DNA from: Pelagophyceae sp. CCMP2097
Lineage: Eukaryota > Sar > Pelagophyceae
Length of the DNA stretch: 23,893 bases
Direction: 5' to 3'
Assembly: GCA_026770575.1 (NCBI GenBank)
Contig: MU657358.1
Coordinates: 19,579-43,471 of the forward strand
Position 1 is the stretch's first letter. Each line of letters starts with the position of its first letter. Under the pieces are notes generated by a model. The model was not told the DNA's origin and did no database searches. It worked only from the letters and a program-made list of their open reading frames with translations. Shown in pieces: positions 16,185 through 23,893 of the stretch. A program made the translations under genes and the position numbers.

Positions 16185-16277
16185 CATGCCGAAAAAGGTG
16201 TACGCGTCTAGGCCAGGATTGTAGCCCTAGCCGAGATGAGCATATCTGCCTATAACGCGTACACCTTTTTCGGCATG
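16185..16277. mobile_element. 93-bp mini inverted-repeat element (perfect 23-bp arms)
   Basis: Arms 16185-16207 and 16255-16277 are perfect reverse complements (each contains CCGAAAAAGGTGTACGCG), separated by 47 nt of unrelated sequence. This could be a tiny non-autonomous DNA element or a transcribed hairpin such as a small-RNA precursor. No obvious target-site duplication was seen. Confidence 0.75.
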
Positions 16278-16340
16278 CCCCGACGAGCTAGCGTGCTCTG
16301 AAGGTTCTATAGGAAGCATCGTACTTTTGAAAAAAAAAGA

Positions 16341-16366
16341 TAGGAATTATTATCAAAATTCCTAAA
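16341..16366. repeat. Small AT-rich hairpin
   Basis: TAGGAATT and AATTCCTA face each other across a short loop, right after an A-run (16329-16338). With the run of As upstream it could form a minor structure; no function can be assigned. Confidence 0.55.
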
Positions 16367-16436
16367 ATTGTAGAAGGAAATGCACCTTCTCCGAACAAAT
16401 CGAGACGAAGCTGCGCCGCTGGACGACTATACGTCG

Positions 16437-16803
16437 ATGTCCGCAGGGTCCGGCGAGCGCACGTCCGGCGGCGTCGCTGTGCGGTGGCTGGCGCCGGCCC
16501 TGCGAACCTGGGTCGTCGCGTAGGGCCCTACGTAGGGCCCTACGACCCTACGTAGGGTAGGCTGGACCCTACGCGGCCCCGTAGGGTCCCATACGGAAGG
16601 CTTCGTTGGATTTTGGCGAATCCGAGTCCGACGGCGAGGCCGCCGACGCGCCACGCAGCGTCTTCGTCGACGAGACGGAGGACGCCGACGAGGACCTGTT
16701 CGGCGACCCCGACGCGGAACTCGACGTCCAGGACGACTCAGACGACGAGCCCGCCGAGCCCGAGGCCGTCGACGACGACGACGACATCGCGGGCGACGCC
16801 TAA
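16437..16803 (+). CDS. Small acidic protein (two exons, 92 aa), function unknown
   Basis: Exon 1 is 16437-16511 (MSAGSGERTSGGVAVRWLAP then ALRTW), the intron is 16512-16599 (donor GTCGTC, acceptor CGGAAG) and exon 2 is 16600-16803, ending in TAA; both junctions are phase 0. Exon 2 is highly acidic (LDFGESESDGEAAD, DETEDADEDLFGDPDAEL, VDDDDDIAGDA), like the C-terminal tails of histone chaperones or transcription-related proteins, but composition alone proves nothing. The frame is open upstream of the ATG to about 16390 (EAAPLDDYTS), so a further 5' exon is possible. The intron is made of palindromic TACGTAGGGCCCTACG units that recur after the gene. Confidence 0.55.
16526..16573 (+). repeat. 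48-bp direct repeat, copy 1 (inside the acidic-protein intron)
   Basis: Identical over 48 bp to 16859-16906. The unit is built of TACGTAGGGCCCTACG palindromes. This copy lies within the 88-bp intron 16512-16599. Confidence 0.9.
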
Positions 16804-16858
16804 ATGGTGCTAACAAAACCCCTTCATTTCACGGTACCCTACGGTACCCTACGTGGGA

Positions 16859-16906
16859 CCCTACGTAGGGCCCTACGACCCTACGTAGGGTAGGCTGGAC
16901 CCTACG
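16859..16906 (+). repeat. 48-bp direct repeat, copy 2 (inside the opposing gene's putative intron)
   Basis: Exact copy of 16526-16573. It is preceded by further TACGGTACCC units (16831-16855). Next to it, 16915-16930 is the exact inverted copy of the start of the acidic-gene intron (16511-16526). Confidence 0.9.
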
Positions 16907-16932
16907 GCCCTAAACCCTACGCGACGACCCAC

Positions 16933-17115
16933 CTGCGAACCACCGTCGGGGACGACGTGGCCGGTGCAGGAGAAGCGCTGCCGCACGCCGTCACACCGCA
17001 TGCCCGTCTCATGCCCGGCGAGGAGGTCGCTCAGCTCGAGCACTTCGAGCGCCGGCGCGGCGCCGGCGGCAGGTCGCAGCTTGACGTGGCGCAAGGCTTC
17101 GTGGGCTGCGTCCAT
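16933..17115 (-). CDS. Minus-strand exon, 61 codons, unidentified protein (partial)
   Basis: ATG at 17115 opens MDAAHEALRHVKLRPAAGAA, then PALEVLELSDLLAGHETGMR, and reaches a strong donor CAG|GTGGGT at 16932. The frame is also open upstream of this ATG to 17247. The next exon was not found: the intron would run into the 48-bp repeat, and acceptor-like AGs near 16811-16822 lead only into antisense of the acidic exon. The opposite strand is open too, so the strand choice rests mainly on the donor and composition. No domain recognised. Confidence 0.42.
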
Positions 17116-17447
17116 GCTTCTCCGCGCCCCGGGCAGCAGACCCGAGCCAAAGGGTGCGCTGGAGGGCCTCGCTCCGGAGCCCCGCGACGCCGCGACGGCG
17201 CGCGCGCGCGTGGCTCGCGACTTTTCCGGGGCCCGGGGGATTTCCACCGAACCCTTAGGACTTGTTCTAAGCCATCACCGGAGGAAGCGAGGACGGTAGG
17301 GCCCTCTTGGGGGCCGCTCCGGTCCTCCGAGGCCTCGCGGGTGTCCCCACAGTCTCAAAGACGCCGGAGAAAACTCACAGTGTGAAGACCCCCCTCGGAA
17401 GCCCCTGTGACTCAAGAGAGTCCAATCGCATAGGAACGGCATTTAGA
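17116..17447. other. Intergenic, no supported gene
   Basis: GC-rich sequence between the partial exon and the transporter stop codon. Arg/Ala-rich readings exist on both strands but none has a domain or good splice context. Confidence 0.5.
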
Positions 17448-18818
17448 TTAGAACGCCACAAGCACGTTTTTGGTGTCTTCGCCGTTTGCGCGGCGGCCGT
17501 CGTCCGGCTCGGTGGATTCGTCCGCCTCGACGGCCAGCTTGCCGTCGGATGCCTGGAGGTCGTTTGCGGCGGCCAGCTCGTGCGCCGCCAAGACGGCCAA
17601 CAACAAGCCACCACCTGCCAAAGTGTAAGCGTTTGGAACATCGCCATACCCCACGAAGACCCACAAGGGCCCTAAAACCGACTCCAGAAGCAGAACCAAA
17701 CCGACTTCGGGCGCGGAGCACAGCCTCGGCGCGATGCTCAGGCAGACGAAGATGCCTCCGACGCAGAGGCCGTCTGCGAAGACGACTGCGAAGAATTGCC
17801 AAGTTGGCTTGTCCTGGTCGTAGCCAGCAATTGAAGGTAGAACTTGCCCCCTCGAGACGCACAGCGCAACAAACGCCGCAAAGTACCCCCCTAAAGCCGA
17901 CGCCGCCGTCATGTCCGCCTTTGGCACGTCCCGAGCGGCCAGGCGGACGATGGTCAGGTAAACAGCTAAAGCTGCTCCTGTGGCGGCGGCGATCAGATCT
18001 CCAAACGCGGTCACCGATTCGCCGCCGTCTTCCACATCCGGGGACATGGAAGGCACGAAGATGATGAAAATGGCCAGTAAGGAAAAGGCCATTGCCATCT
18101 TTGTTCGAAAAACAACAATCTCGCCGAGGAAGAAATAGCCAAGAAGAGCAGCCCACAAAGGGTTGAGATCGACCAGCAGAATCGTGTGCGCCGCGGAAGT
18201 GTGCACCAGCGCCATGGTGAAACCTAGGCGGGAGGAGCGTGGGATTCCGATAGGAACCTTCTATAGGAACCTTCTATAGGAAACTTATAACGCACCAATG
18301 TCCGTCACCGCTTGAAACGATTGACCTATCGCGACGTGCCACCCGCCCGCTCGGATGCCCCGGTAGCACTTTGTTAAGCCGCCGGCTGAAGTGACGGCGA
18401 ATAGAGAAGCGACAGAACCAGTCGCAGTCATCTTCCAGGTGAGCAAAGACCAAGGCTCCACGCCCGCGTCTCTAAGCCACCGCACGCAGACCGCGTCCGG
18501 CGAGACGAGGAGGACGCCGAAGAGCGCGACGGCGAGGCCTTTGGACCGGGGAGACGCGCGCTGCCACCGCGACGACGGCTTTGGCTCTGGCGCGTCGGCG
18601 TCGTCGCCATCGTCGTTTTCGTCGTCATTGTCGTTTTCGTCGTCGTCGTCTTCGTTTCCGATTTCAAAGGGCGAGAGAATTCGGCCGGACTCAGCCGGCC
18701 GGCGGCTTTGCTTGGCGTCGGCGTCGGCGTCCTCCTTGGACTCCAAATCGACGTTCTGCCATCCCTCTTTCGCGCCGCGCCGGCCGTCCAGAGGCTCCGC
18801 CGCCCGGTTTTGCGGCAT
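17448..18818 (-). CDS. Drug/metabolite transporter (DMT) superfamily, EamA-like membrane protein (two exons, 432 aa)
   Basis: Exon 1 is 18818-18296, the intron is 18295-18224 (72 bp, donor GTGCGT, acceptor CCTAG) and exon 2 is 18223-17448 (TAA), joined in phase 1. The first ~90 residues are cytosolic-looking, with an acidic run (NEDDDDENDNDDENDDGDDA). About ten hydrophobic segments follow, e.g. GLAVALFGVLLVSPDAVCVR, and LLVDLNPLWAALLGYFFLGE, the typical EamA helix motif with Pro and a terminal GE. The second half repeats the pattern (VGLVLLLESVLGPLWVFVGY). The tail is short and acidic. Members move small metabolites, nucleotide sugars or triose phosphates; the substrate is not determinable. 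The frame stays open upstream of the chosen ATG, through a TTG at 18968, so a longer N-terminus with another exon is possible. No clear plastid presequence is seen. Confidence 0.88.
18246..18283. repeat. 14-bp tandem repeat inside the transporter intron
   Basis: ATAGGAACCTTCT is repeated about two and a half times and makes up half of the 72-bp intron. It may be a very young version of the intron-repeat growth seen elsewhere in the window. Confidence 0.8.
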
Positions 18819-20009
18819 CGCGGCAGCGGAGGGGCCCGTTGGACCGCCGAGGCTGGTGCCGCGGAGCCGCCTGCGGCTGCGAGCCACCGGCGCACGCTCT
18901 CGCGAGCTCAAAAAAAAAGGTGTCAGGATCGCCGAATAGAACCTTTCGGGGAAAATCGGTGACGCCAAACTTTTTGCACCAACAATTGGAAGGACAAATC
19001 GGTGACTTCGTCGGGGGCCGCGCGCCGCAACGCCCGCGGCGAGAGAACCCAGGCCCCGGGGCGACGCCGCGTCGTCGAGGGGCCCCCGTGGCGCGGCGGA
19101 GCGCCTGGGGATTCGCTAGCCGCGAGAGCTCGACTTTAAGTGTTCCTTAAAGGGACGATTTGTTCCGACAACATTTTTTATCAAAAGCGGCCGCGTCAAA
19201 GGGCCCGGAGCAGCTGCCCCGGGATGCAGGCCGCTCAAAAGAGCCCCGCGCTGGGTCGTGTGCAGGGTCACTCTGTCACAGACGGTCCCCGGCTCCTTCT
19301 CTTCACGACAAAAGAAGAAAAGGACGCGGGAACCCTACCATGGATCTAAAGCCCAAAGATACGAAATTATGAATGAAGCGCACGTCGAGGAAGGCCCATG
19401 AAGTATAGGGGCTGCCAGAACGCGAAATTACTTGAGGTATCTGAGGATAAGAGAACAATCCTCTGGAACATTGTCCTTGGACGTATGAGTCAAACTGTAT
19501 CCACGGCCACTTTCTCGCTTAGCCAACGATGCCGGTATTGTAGTTCGCCTGCCAGTTTCCCCGTGGCAAATACGAGAAACTTGGCGACGACAAGCCCCCT
19601 CCCGGCAACACCTTAAATCACGAGGAAAGGGATCGCCAGCGCGCGGCTTAATCGCATCAAACAACTTCCTCTGCATCACGGGCCTGGTGATAAGCGGCTC
19701 TCTTTAACAAAACAAGTCGTCAAAGAAGAGGGTCTAAGTTTGCACTTTTGGGAAGTTTTTCGGATTTCTCGGACCACATTTTTGATCGCGGCGCCGGCGC
19801 GCGCGGTCGGGTCGCAAATCCTTCGGGGGGGGGGGTCCTCTAGTTGGCTCTGTCCGGTCGCAGCGCCCCCGAAATCAGCCCGATCCGACATCGGCGTCTC
19901 ACTTTCCCCAAACATTTTGGAGCACCACCCTCGTTTGACGACTTGTTTCGTTAGAGAGTACTGAAGAAGGGATTTTGGAATCCATCAAACATCTTAAGAA
20001 CAGTTTTGA
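18819..20009. other. Intergenic / decayed repeat flank
   Basis: It contains the transporter 5' flank (GC-rich to about 19135), then more AT-balanced DNA. A G-run lies at about 19827-19836. Short ORFs at 19140-19350, 19398-19616 and 19428-19679 have no recognisable domain. From about 19950 the sequence leads into the reverse transcriptase remnant and may be part of the same element. Confidence 0.4.
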
Positions 20010-20830
20010 TTGGATATCGACCGATTTCTCAAAATCGCAGATGTCCCAATTACCAAGTTGTTCAAACACCTGTCCAATATAACTCGATCCTCCGGCTTCC
20101 CCCCGAAAGACTGGGGTATCGCAGCAGTTACGTCTTGTTTAAATGGGGCGATCGCACAGACTGGTCGAATCATCTCCCTATTATCCGCGGCTGGAAAGGT
20201 TTTTGAGTCGGTGCTACATCGGCGCATCATCTCGAGTTAGAAGGAAAATTCGCTTCTCAACCGTTCTTAACCGGGCACAAATTGGAAGCTGTGGTAAAGG
20301 CAGCCGATCCCAGGACCATTCCTTCGTTCTTGCTGAAACGATTCAGTATATGGCCCAACGTCGCCGGCAATTATTTTGCGGCTTGCTGGATGTCAGGAAG
20401 GCATTCCCAACAGTATTAAGAACAGATCCCACGGAGAAGCGACACAAGAAATTATCCAAAGCCCGTGGCGAAGACCCTCCCTTCCGGTGCCATCTTCGGA
20501 GTGTCATTGATAAATTATACGAAATTGTACATAAAGAATTATCATTCGGGATTCAATCTCTGATGAACACACGGCGAAGCACAGCCTTCGTGGAGGTTCG
20601 GTGCTATCCCCGATCCTGTACGCAATTTGTATCGACGGTATTGTCGACGAAATGCGAAGACTGTCGAGGCGCAAACGTCAGTGGCCCTATTTACGTAAAG
20701 CGGCATTATCCTTGTTAGCGAGCCAGCATAGGATCTCCAGAAAATGCTCGGTTGTTGTCAGAAATAAGCGGACGATCACTCGTTTTAATTGCCCATGAAG
20801 AAAACCCAGGTCGTTGTCTTCGAAGAAGAC
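20010..20830 (+). pseudogene. Non-LTR retrotransposon reverse transcriptase remnant
   Basis: Pieces of one RT domain appear in order but in different frames. Frame at 20010: SGFPPKDWGIAAVTSC and IISLLSAAGKVFESVLHRR (the region that usually reads YRPISLLS...KVFE). Frame at 20143: QDHSFVLAETIQYMAQRRRQ, LFCGLLDVRKAFPTV (motif A, with its catalytic-type Asp). Frame near 20590: GGSVLSPILYAICIDGIVDE (motif B). Frame near 20789: KKTQVVVF (thumb-side motif). The YADD-type motif C expected between the last two is absent, and there are several frameshifts and stops. It is an inactive LINE-like fragment; no endonuclease domain or poly-A tail was recognised. Confidence 0.88.
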
Positions 20831-21565
20831 ATCGTCTGCGACTTTCAGTGGAACCTCATGGGTGAAAATAGGGGCAGAGTTGTGATGGTTTCTGCGAAGT
20901 TGCGTTTATTAAGATGGTCACTCCCAGCGTGTTTTTGGCGCGGCCCCGAAGGCGCTTTTCGAGTTGTTCTGGCTTTTTGATTTGATGTTATTGGGGGTCG
21001 GATTCCAGAATGTGCGCTCCTCAAATACTGATTGAGGTCGATCGCAAGCTCAGGCTCTTCGTGGGTGGGGTATGCCCCATCAAACCTTCCGGGCGACCTC
21101 CCACCCATGCAATTTCTACCAGATGGCCAACTTCTTTTGCGATAATTAATCGCTCAAAGTTGTTTGGCAATTCTTTGAATCGCAGGTGCTGCAGAGTAAA
21201 AGGAATACCGCGAGGAGGCTTTAGGGGCCTTATGGGCATTTCACCTTTTAAAACCGAATTAAAACGAATTAAAAGCCTTTAATTCGAACCCCTATTTAAA
21301 TAAGTGCCGGTTTCCCGCTACAATATACCCCTTTGCTGAATATCCTCAGTCACGCGCAATAGGGGTTCTCTAGATGCACTAGCGTCCCCAAAACGCGCTA
21401 GCTGCTCGCTCCGAGTCTGAAAAGTCGTCGTAAAAACACGCCGCATCGAGAGAGCCAACAGCTGCAATACAATTGTAATACTATAATTATTCAGACCCTC
21501 GGAGGGGTCTTTGGATTTGATAAAATTTAGGCTTCTTTTTCGGGGGTCTTTATTGAAGATTAGAC
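20831..21565. other. Repeat-derived flank, no firm gene
   Basis: Likely 3' debris of the retroelement followed by AT-rich sequence. A minus-strand frame at 21239-21021 (LRFKELPNNFERLIIAKEVG, HLVEIAWVGGRPEGLMG) has protein-like composition but was not identified. A small hairpin AGACCC-TCGGA-GGGGTCT lies near 21494. Confidence 0.4.
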
Positions 21566-21671
21566 AGGTTCACTTTTCTGAACTAGTTCAGAACTGGTTA
21601 ATCTGAACTCAGAGTTCAGAAAAAACAGTTCAGAACTAGTTCAGAACTAGTTCTGAACTGAGAAAACCCGC

Positions 21672-21752
21672 ATCCTCCTCCCGCGTCGCCCTCGGCGCCG
21701 GCGCGGGGGCCAAAGGGTTTGCCATCCTCGTCACCGTCAAGCAGCGACCCGC
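21672..21752 (+). other. 81-bp GC-rich insert in left arm, flanked by ACCCGC
   Basis: Absent from the mirrored right arm, where only GAGAAAACCCACAAATGTG is found (read as reverse complement). The insert is preceded by and ends in the 6-bp direct repeat ACCCGC (21666-21671 and 21747-21752). One frame reads VALGAGAGAKGFAILVTVKQ, exon-like and unlike the AT-rich element. It looks like a captured piece of a host gene. Confidence 0.6.
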
Positions 21753-22178
21753 AAATGTGGCTGTCTTAATTGTTCAAAACATTAAAAATAAATTCAGTGA
21801 GGCTTTGTTCAAATCCAGATCAGGTTCGAAATGCCGCCGGTGGGGTTCGAACCGGCTCACCTAGATTTCGATGGGACGTGACTGCAATCGCCAAAATAAA
21901 GATGATAAAAGGCCGTCGCCTCCGGGGCTGAACTCAAAGTGCAAATGGGATTTCTGAACTCTTCTGAACTATCACCTTAACTCGCATTTGCGTACAATAG
22001 ACAGGTTCGCTTTATTTAACCAGTTTACAACTCGTACGCAAATGCGAGTTAAGGCGATAGTTCGGAGAGTTTAGAAATCGCATTTGCACTTTGAGTTCAG
22101 CCCCGGAGGCGGCGGCCTTTTATCATCTTCATTTTGGCGATTGCAGTCACGTCCCATCGAAATCTAGGTGAGCCGGTT

Positions 22179-22357
22179 GCATGTACGTCCTCGGCCGTGA
22201 CTCGGCCGCCGAGCCGTGGAAACTCCTCCGCGCCGGCGAGAATAACGCGCCCTACGTCTCGACGAACGCGGCCACGACGTTCCCCTGGGGCTTCAAGCAG
22301 GAGTACCTCGACGCCTGGACGGCCAAGCACCGCGCCGCCTTCCCGGCGTCGCAGCTG
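22179..22357 (+). other. 179-bp GC-rich coding-like insert in right arm
   Basis: The left arm reads straight through this point (CCGGTTCGAACC in reverse complement), so the 179 bp is extra here or deleted there; a GTT microhomology lies at the junctions. The insert is open and reads MYVLGRDSAAEPWKLLRAGE, NNAPYVSTNAATTFPWGFKQ, EYLDAWTAKHRAAFPASQL. The composition is that of a normal GC-rich host exon. The protein family was not recognised. Confidence 0.6.
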
Positions 22358-22643
22358 TTCGAACCCCACCGGCGGCATTTCGAACCTGATCTGGATTTGA
22401 ACAAAGCCTCACTAAATTTATTTTTATTTTTGAACAATTGAGACAGCCACATTTGTGGGTTTTCTCAGTTCAGATCAGTTCTGAACAAGTTCTGAACAAG
22501 TTAAACTGAACTCTGAGTTCATATTTCGGCCTTTTTAACAGGTTCAGAACTGTTCAGAACTGTGTATTTGTCATTTTCTGAACGAGTTCTGAACAAGTTA
22601 AATAAAGTGAACCTGTCTAATTGTACGAGTTCTGAACTTCTAG

Positions 22644-23040
22644 TACTGGGGGACCCAGCCACTTTCCCAAAAGTCCATAAACCCCGGCCAAAAATCGAAG
22701 TACGAAAACAAAAAGCGGGAAAATCAAAAGTACGAAAATCTCCCACTTAACCCCTCCCAGTTTGTGCACACCAAAAGTTCCGACTTCCCGCCGAAAATCG
22801 TGGATTCTGGGATCCATTTCAGCTGAAATGGAGCCAATAACCTTGATTTCCACATGAAAAGAGGTAAATCTCTTGATTTTCACACGAAAGTGCAGGATTT
22901 AAATTATTGAGTGACATTATGGAAATTTTGAAAAGTCCATAATTTTTGAAATATTTCCCGCCCGCAGAAACAGAACAGCGAAACCGAAAGTGGGTTTTCC
23001 CGCGAGGTGCAAACCGGGAAGTTGGCTGGGTCCCCCAGTA
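22644..23040. mobile_element. 397-bp MITE with 25-bp terminal inverted repeats
   Basis: Termini 22644-22668 and 23016-23040 match as inverted repeats at 24 of 25 positions (TACTGGGGGACCCAGCCA outward). If the outer TA is the target duplication, the repeat proper starts CTGGGGGACCC, which fits a TA-targeting (Tc1/mariner-like) non-autonomous element; that class is inference. It sits inside the outer inverted repeat of the foldback element, so it is the younger insertion. It has no coding capacity. Inside are a perfect 18-bp palindrome (22814-22831) and three TTTCCCGC sites. Confidence 0.85.
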
Positions 23041-23058
23041 GTTCAGAAAAGTGAACCT

Positions 23059-23893
23059 TCTTCTTCTATTATGCACTCCACTGAGGCTGCTTTAAAAAAA
23101 ACAGGCGGGACCGTCGCGCTGGGCTCCACACAATAGCTTTTTTCACGTCGCCATTGAAGGCGGTGCGGCTTGTGATGGGTATCATGCGGTGGCTGCGCCT
23201 CGGCCTGGCGCTTGGGGTGGTGACAGCGGACCTCGGAGGGCCATGTCACCGCGGGGCAGCGGTGGTGCTATACAATGTACAGCACCGTCGCCGATATTTT
23301 CGGTGTGATGACAACGGACCTCGGAGGAACCTGTCTACATGTTTTGCCCATGCGCAATTTTGTCTGTCCGTCTGTCTAATCCAGAGGTCAATCCGTGCGG
23401 AACCCTTGGTCAAAAACAAGACCGCGGCGCGCGCCTATGCAGTATGCTGCTGCCGCGGTTGCGAGGGCGGCCCTCTAAACGCGTTAACGACAGCACTAAC
23501 ATACCAAAGGCGCCCTCCGGGGGTCTGCAGTACCTCCGGTGCGCCATGGTAATATTGTAGCCTGTAATAGTGCTTTACTCACCTGCCCAGTTACGGAGGC
23601 TAAAAGTGTACGCCGTGTCGGCTCGGCTCGTTATGTGGGTGGTTGCCCCCCCTCGAGGGCCTCCTCGATTCATTGGGTGCGTGCCCTCCCCCCTTGTCTG
23701 CCTGTGCTCGTCCACGCCCTGCTCGTCCATGACACGCGTCGTGTCAATTCTACCCCCCTGTTTCGTTCCGGTTGGACCCAACGGGCATGGGCCGCCGACG
23801 CGACGGGCAGGGGTCGCCGCTGGGTCCATCAAGATGGAACCAACGAACGAACGCCGGCTCGACGGTCAGCGGTTGCTGCTTGGTCCCCAGAGT
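23059..23893. other. Right flank: weak ORF, internal duplication, dispersed repeat
   Basis: A plus-strand ORF at 23154-23552 starts with a hydrophobic stretch (MRWLRLGLALGVVTADLGG) and is Cys-rich later, but it spans an internal duplication and has no recognised domain, so it is not called a gene. GACAGCGGACCTCGGAGG (near 23222) recurs as GACAACGGACCTCGGAGG (near 23309). 23705-23744 is the second copy of the dispersed repeat at 15645-15684. The end of the window has no clear gene. Confidence 0.4.

Larger units (their letters stand above)
21566..23058. mobile_element. Foldback (long inverted-repeat) element with a nested MITE
   Basis: The outermost 20 bp, 21566-21585 and 23039-23058, are perfect reverse complements. 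Inside, the left arm (to 21995) and right arm (from 22034) mirror each other over several hundred bases around a 38-nt centre (21996-22033). Mirrored landmarks include the GCATTTGCG block, the CTGAACTCAAAGTGC block, the CACCTAGATTTCG block and the AATGTGGCTGTCT block. The outer arms are rich in GTTCAGAAC/GTTCTGAAC units. Each arm holds an extra segment missing from the other (21672-21752 and 22179-22357), and the right end is split by a MITE (22644-23040). No transposase is encoded, so it would depend on enzymes from elsewhere. Confidence 0.85.

Noticed and set aside
21838..21864. tRNA-like GGTTCGAACC sequence in the foldback arm
   Set aside because: The motif is a palindrome created by the element; flanking T-stem bases do not pair, and no acceptor stem or D arm is present.
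23154..23552. Secreted Cys-rich protein
   Set aside because: The hydrophobic start is weak, the ORF spans an internal duplication, and no domain or splice support was seen.

Overview
The window looks like nuclear DNA of a photosynthetic heterokont alga, most likely a pelagophyte (Aureococcus/Pelagomonas type). The reasons are inferred: GC-rich genes with short spliceosomal introns, often with a GTGCGT donor; a nuclear gene with a bipartite plastid presequence whose cleavage site is followed by phenylalanine (the 'ASAFAP' signature of red-algal secondary plastids); and KCTD/kelch, MYND-RING-Sel1 and WD40 families. Nothing looks bacterial. Exon models were made by eye from splice dinucleotides, reading phase and protein plausibility; none was tested against transcripts.

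Layout. 1-150 is the 3' end of a WD40 gene (+). 612-about 2100 is a KCTD/BTB-kelch gene (+) with a 45-bp intron. 2487-5638 is an EF-hand membrane or secreted protein (+) rebuilt from five exons; its 2.2-kb third intron is almost wholly minisatellite, and more minisatellite follows to about 7.5 kb. 8335-9678 is a complete WD40 gene (-) with nine near-identical repeats. 9677-10237 (+) may encode an Ala-rich tail-anchored protein, ending 2 bp from a convergent small gene (10240-10476, -). 10816-13001 (-) is a five-exon plastid-targeted protein whose third intron (1.4 kb) is again minisatellite. 13432-14460 (-) is a MYND-RING-Sel1 pseudogene, with an inverted MYND-like head at 14753.

14.8-16.4 kb is AT-rich and repetitive: a hairpin, a TCTG microsatellite, a tRNA-like SINE candidate, a WD40 gene fragment and a 93-bp inverted-repeat element. 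16437-16803 (+) is a small acidic protein whose intron resembles the intron of the opposing gene piece at 16933-17115 (-). 17448-18818 (-) is a DMT/EamA-type transporter. 20010-20830 is a decayed non-LTR reverse transcriptase. 21566-23058 is a large foldback element with coding-like sequence lodged in each arm and a 397-bp MITE nested near its right end. The last 0.8 kb has only a weak ORF and a dispersed repeat.

The strongest themes are (i) several different minisatellites, mostly intronic, whose units all contain GGGACC (or GGACC), and (ii) layered non-autonomous DNA elements carrying host-like sequence. The genes show no operon-like cooperation; they are independent eukaryotic loci.
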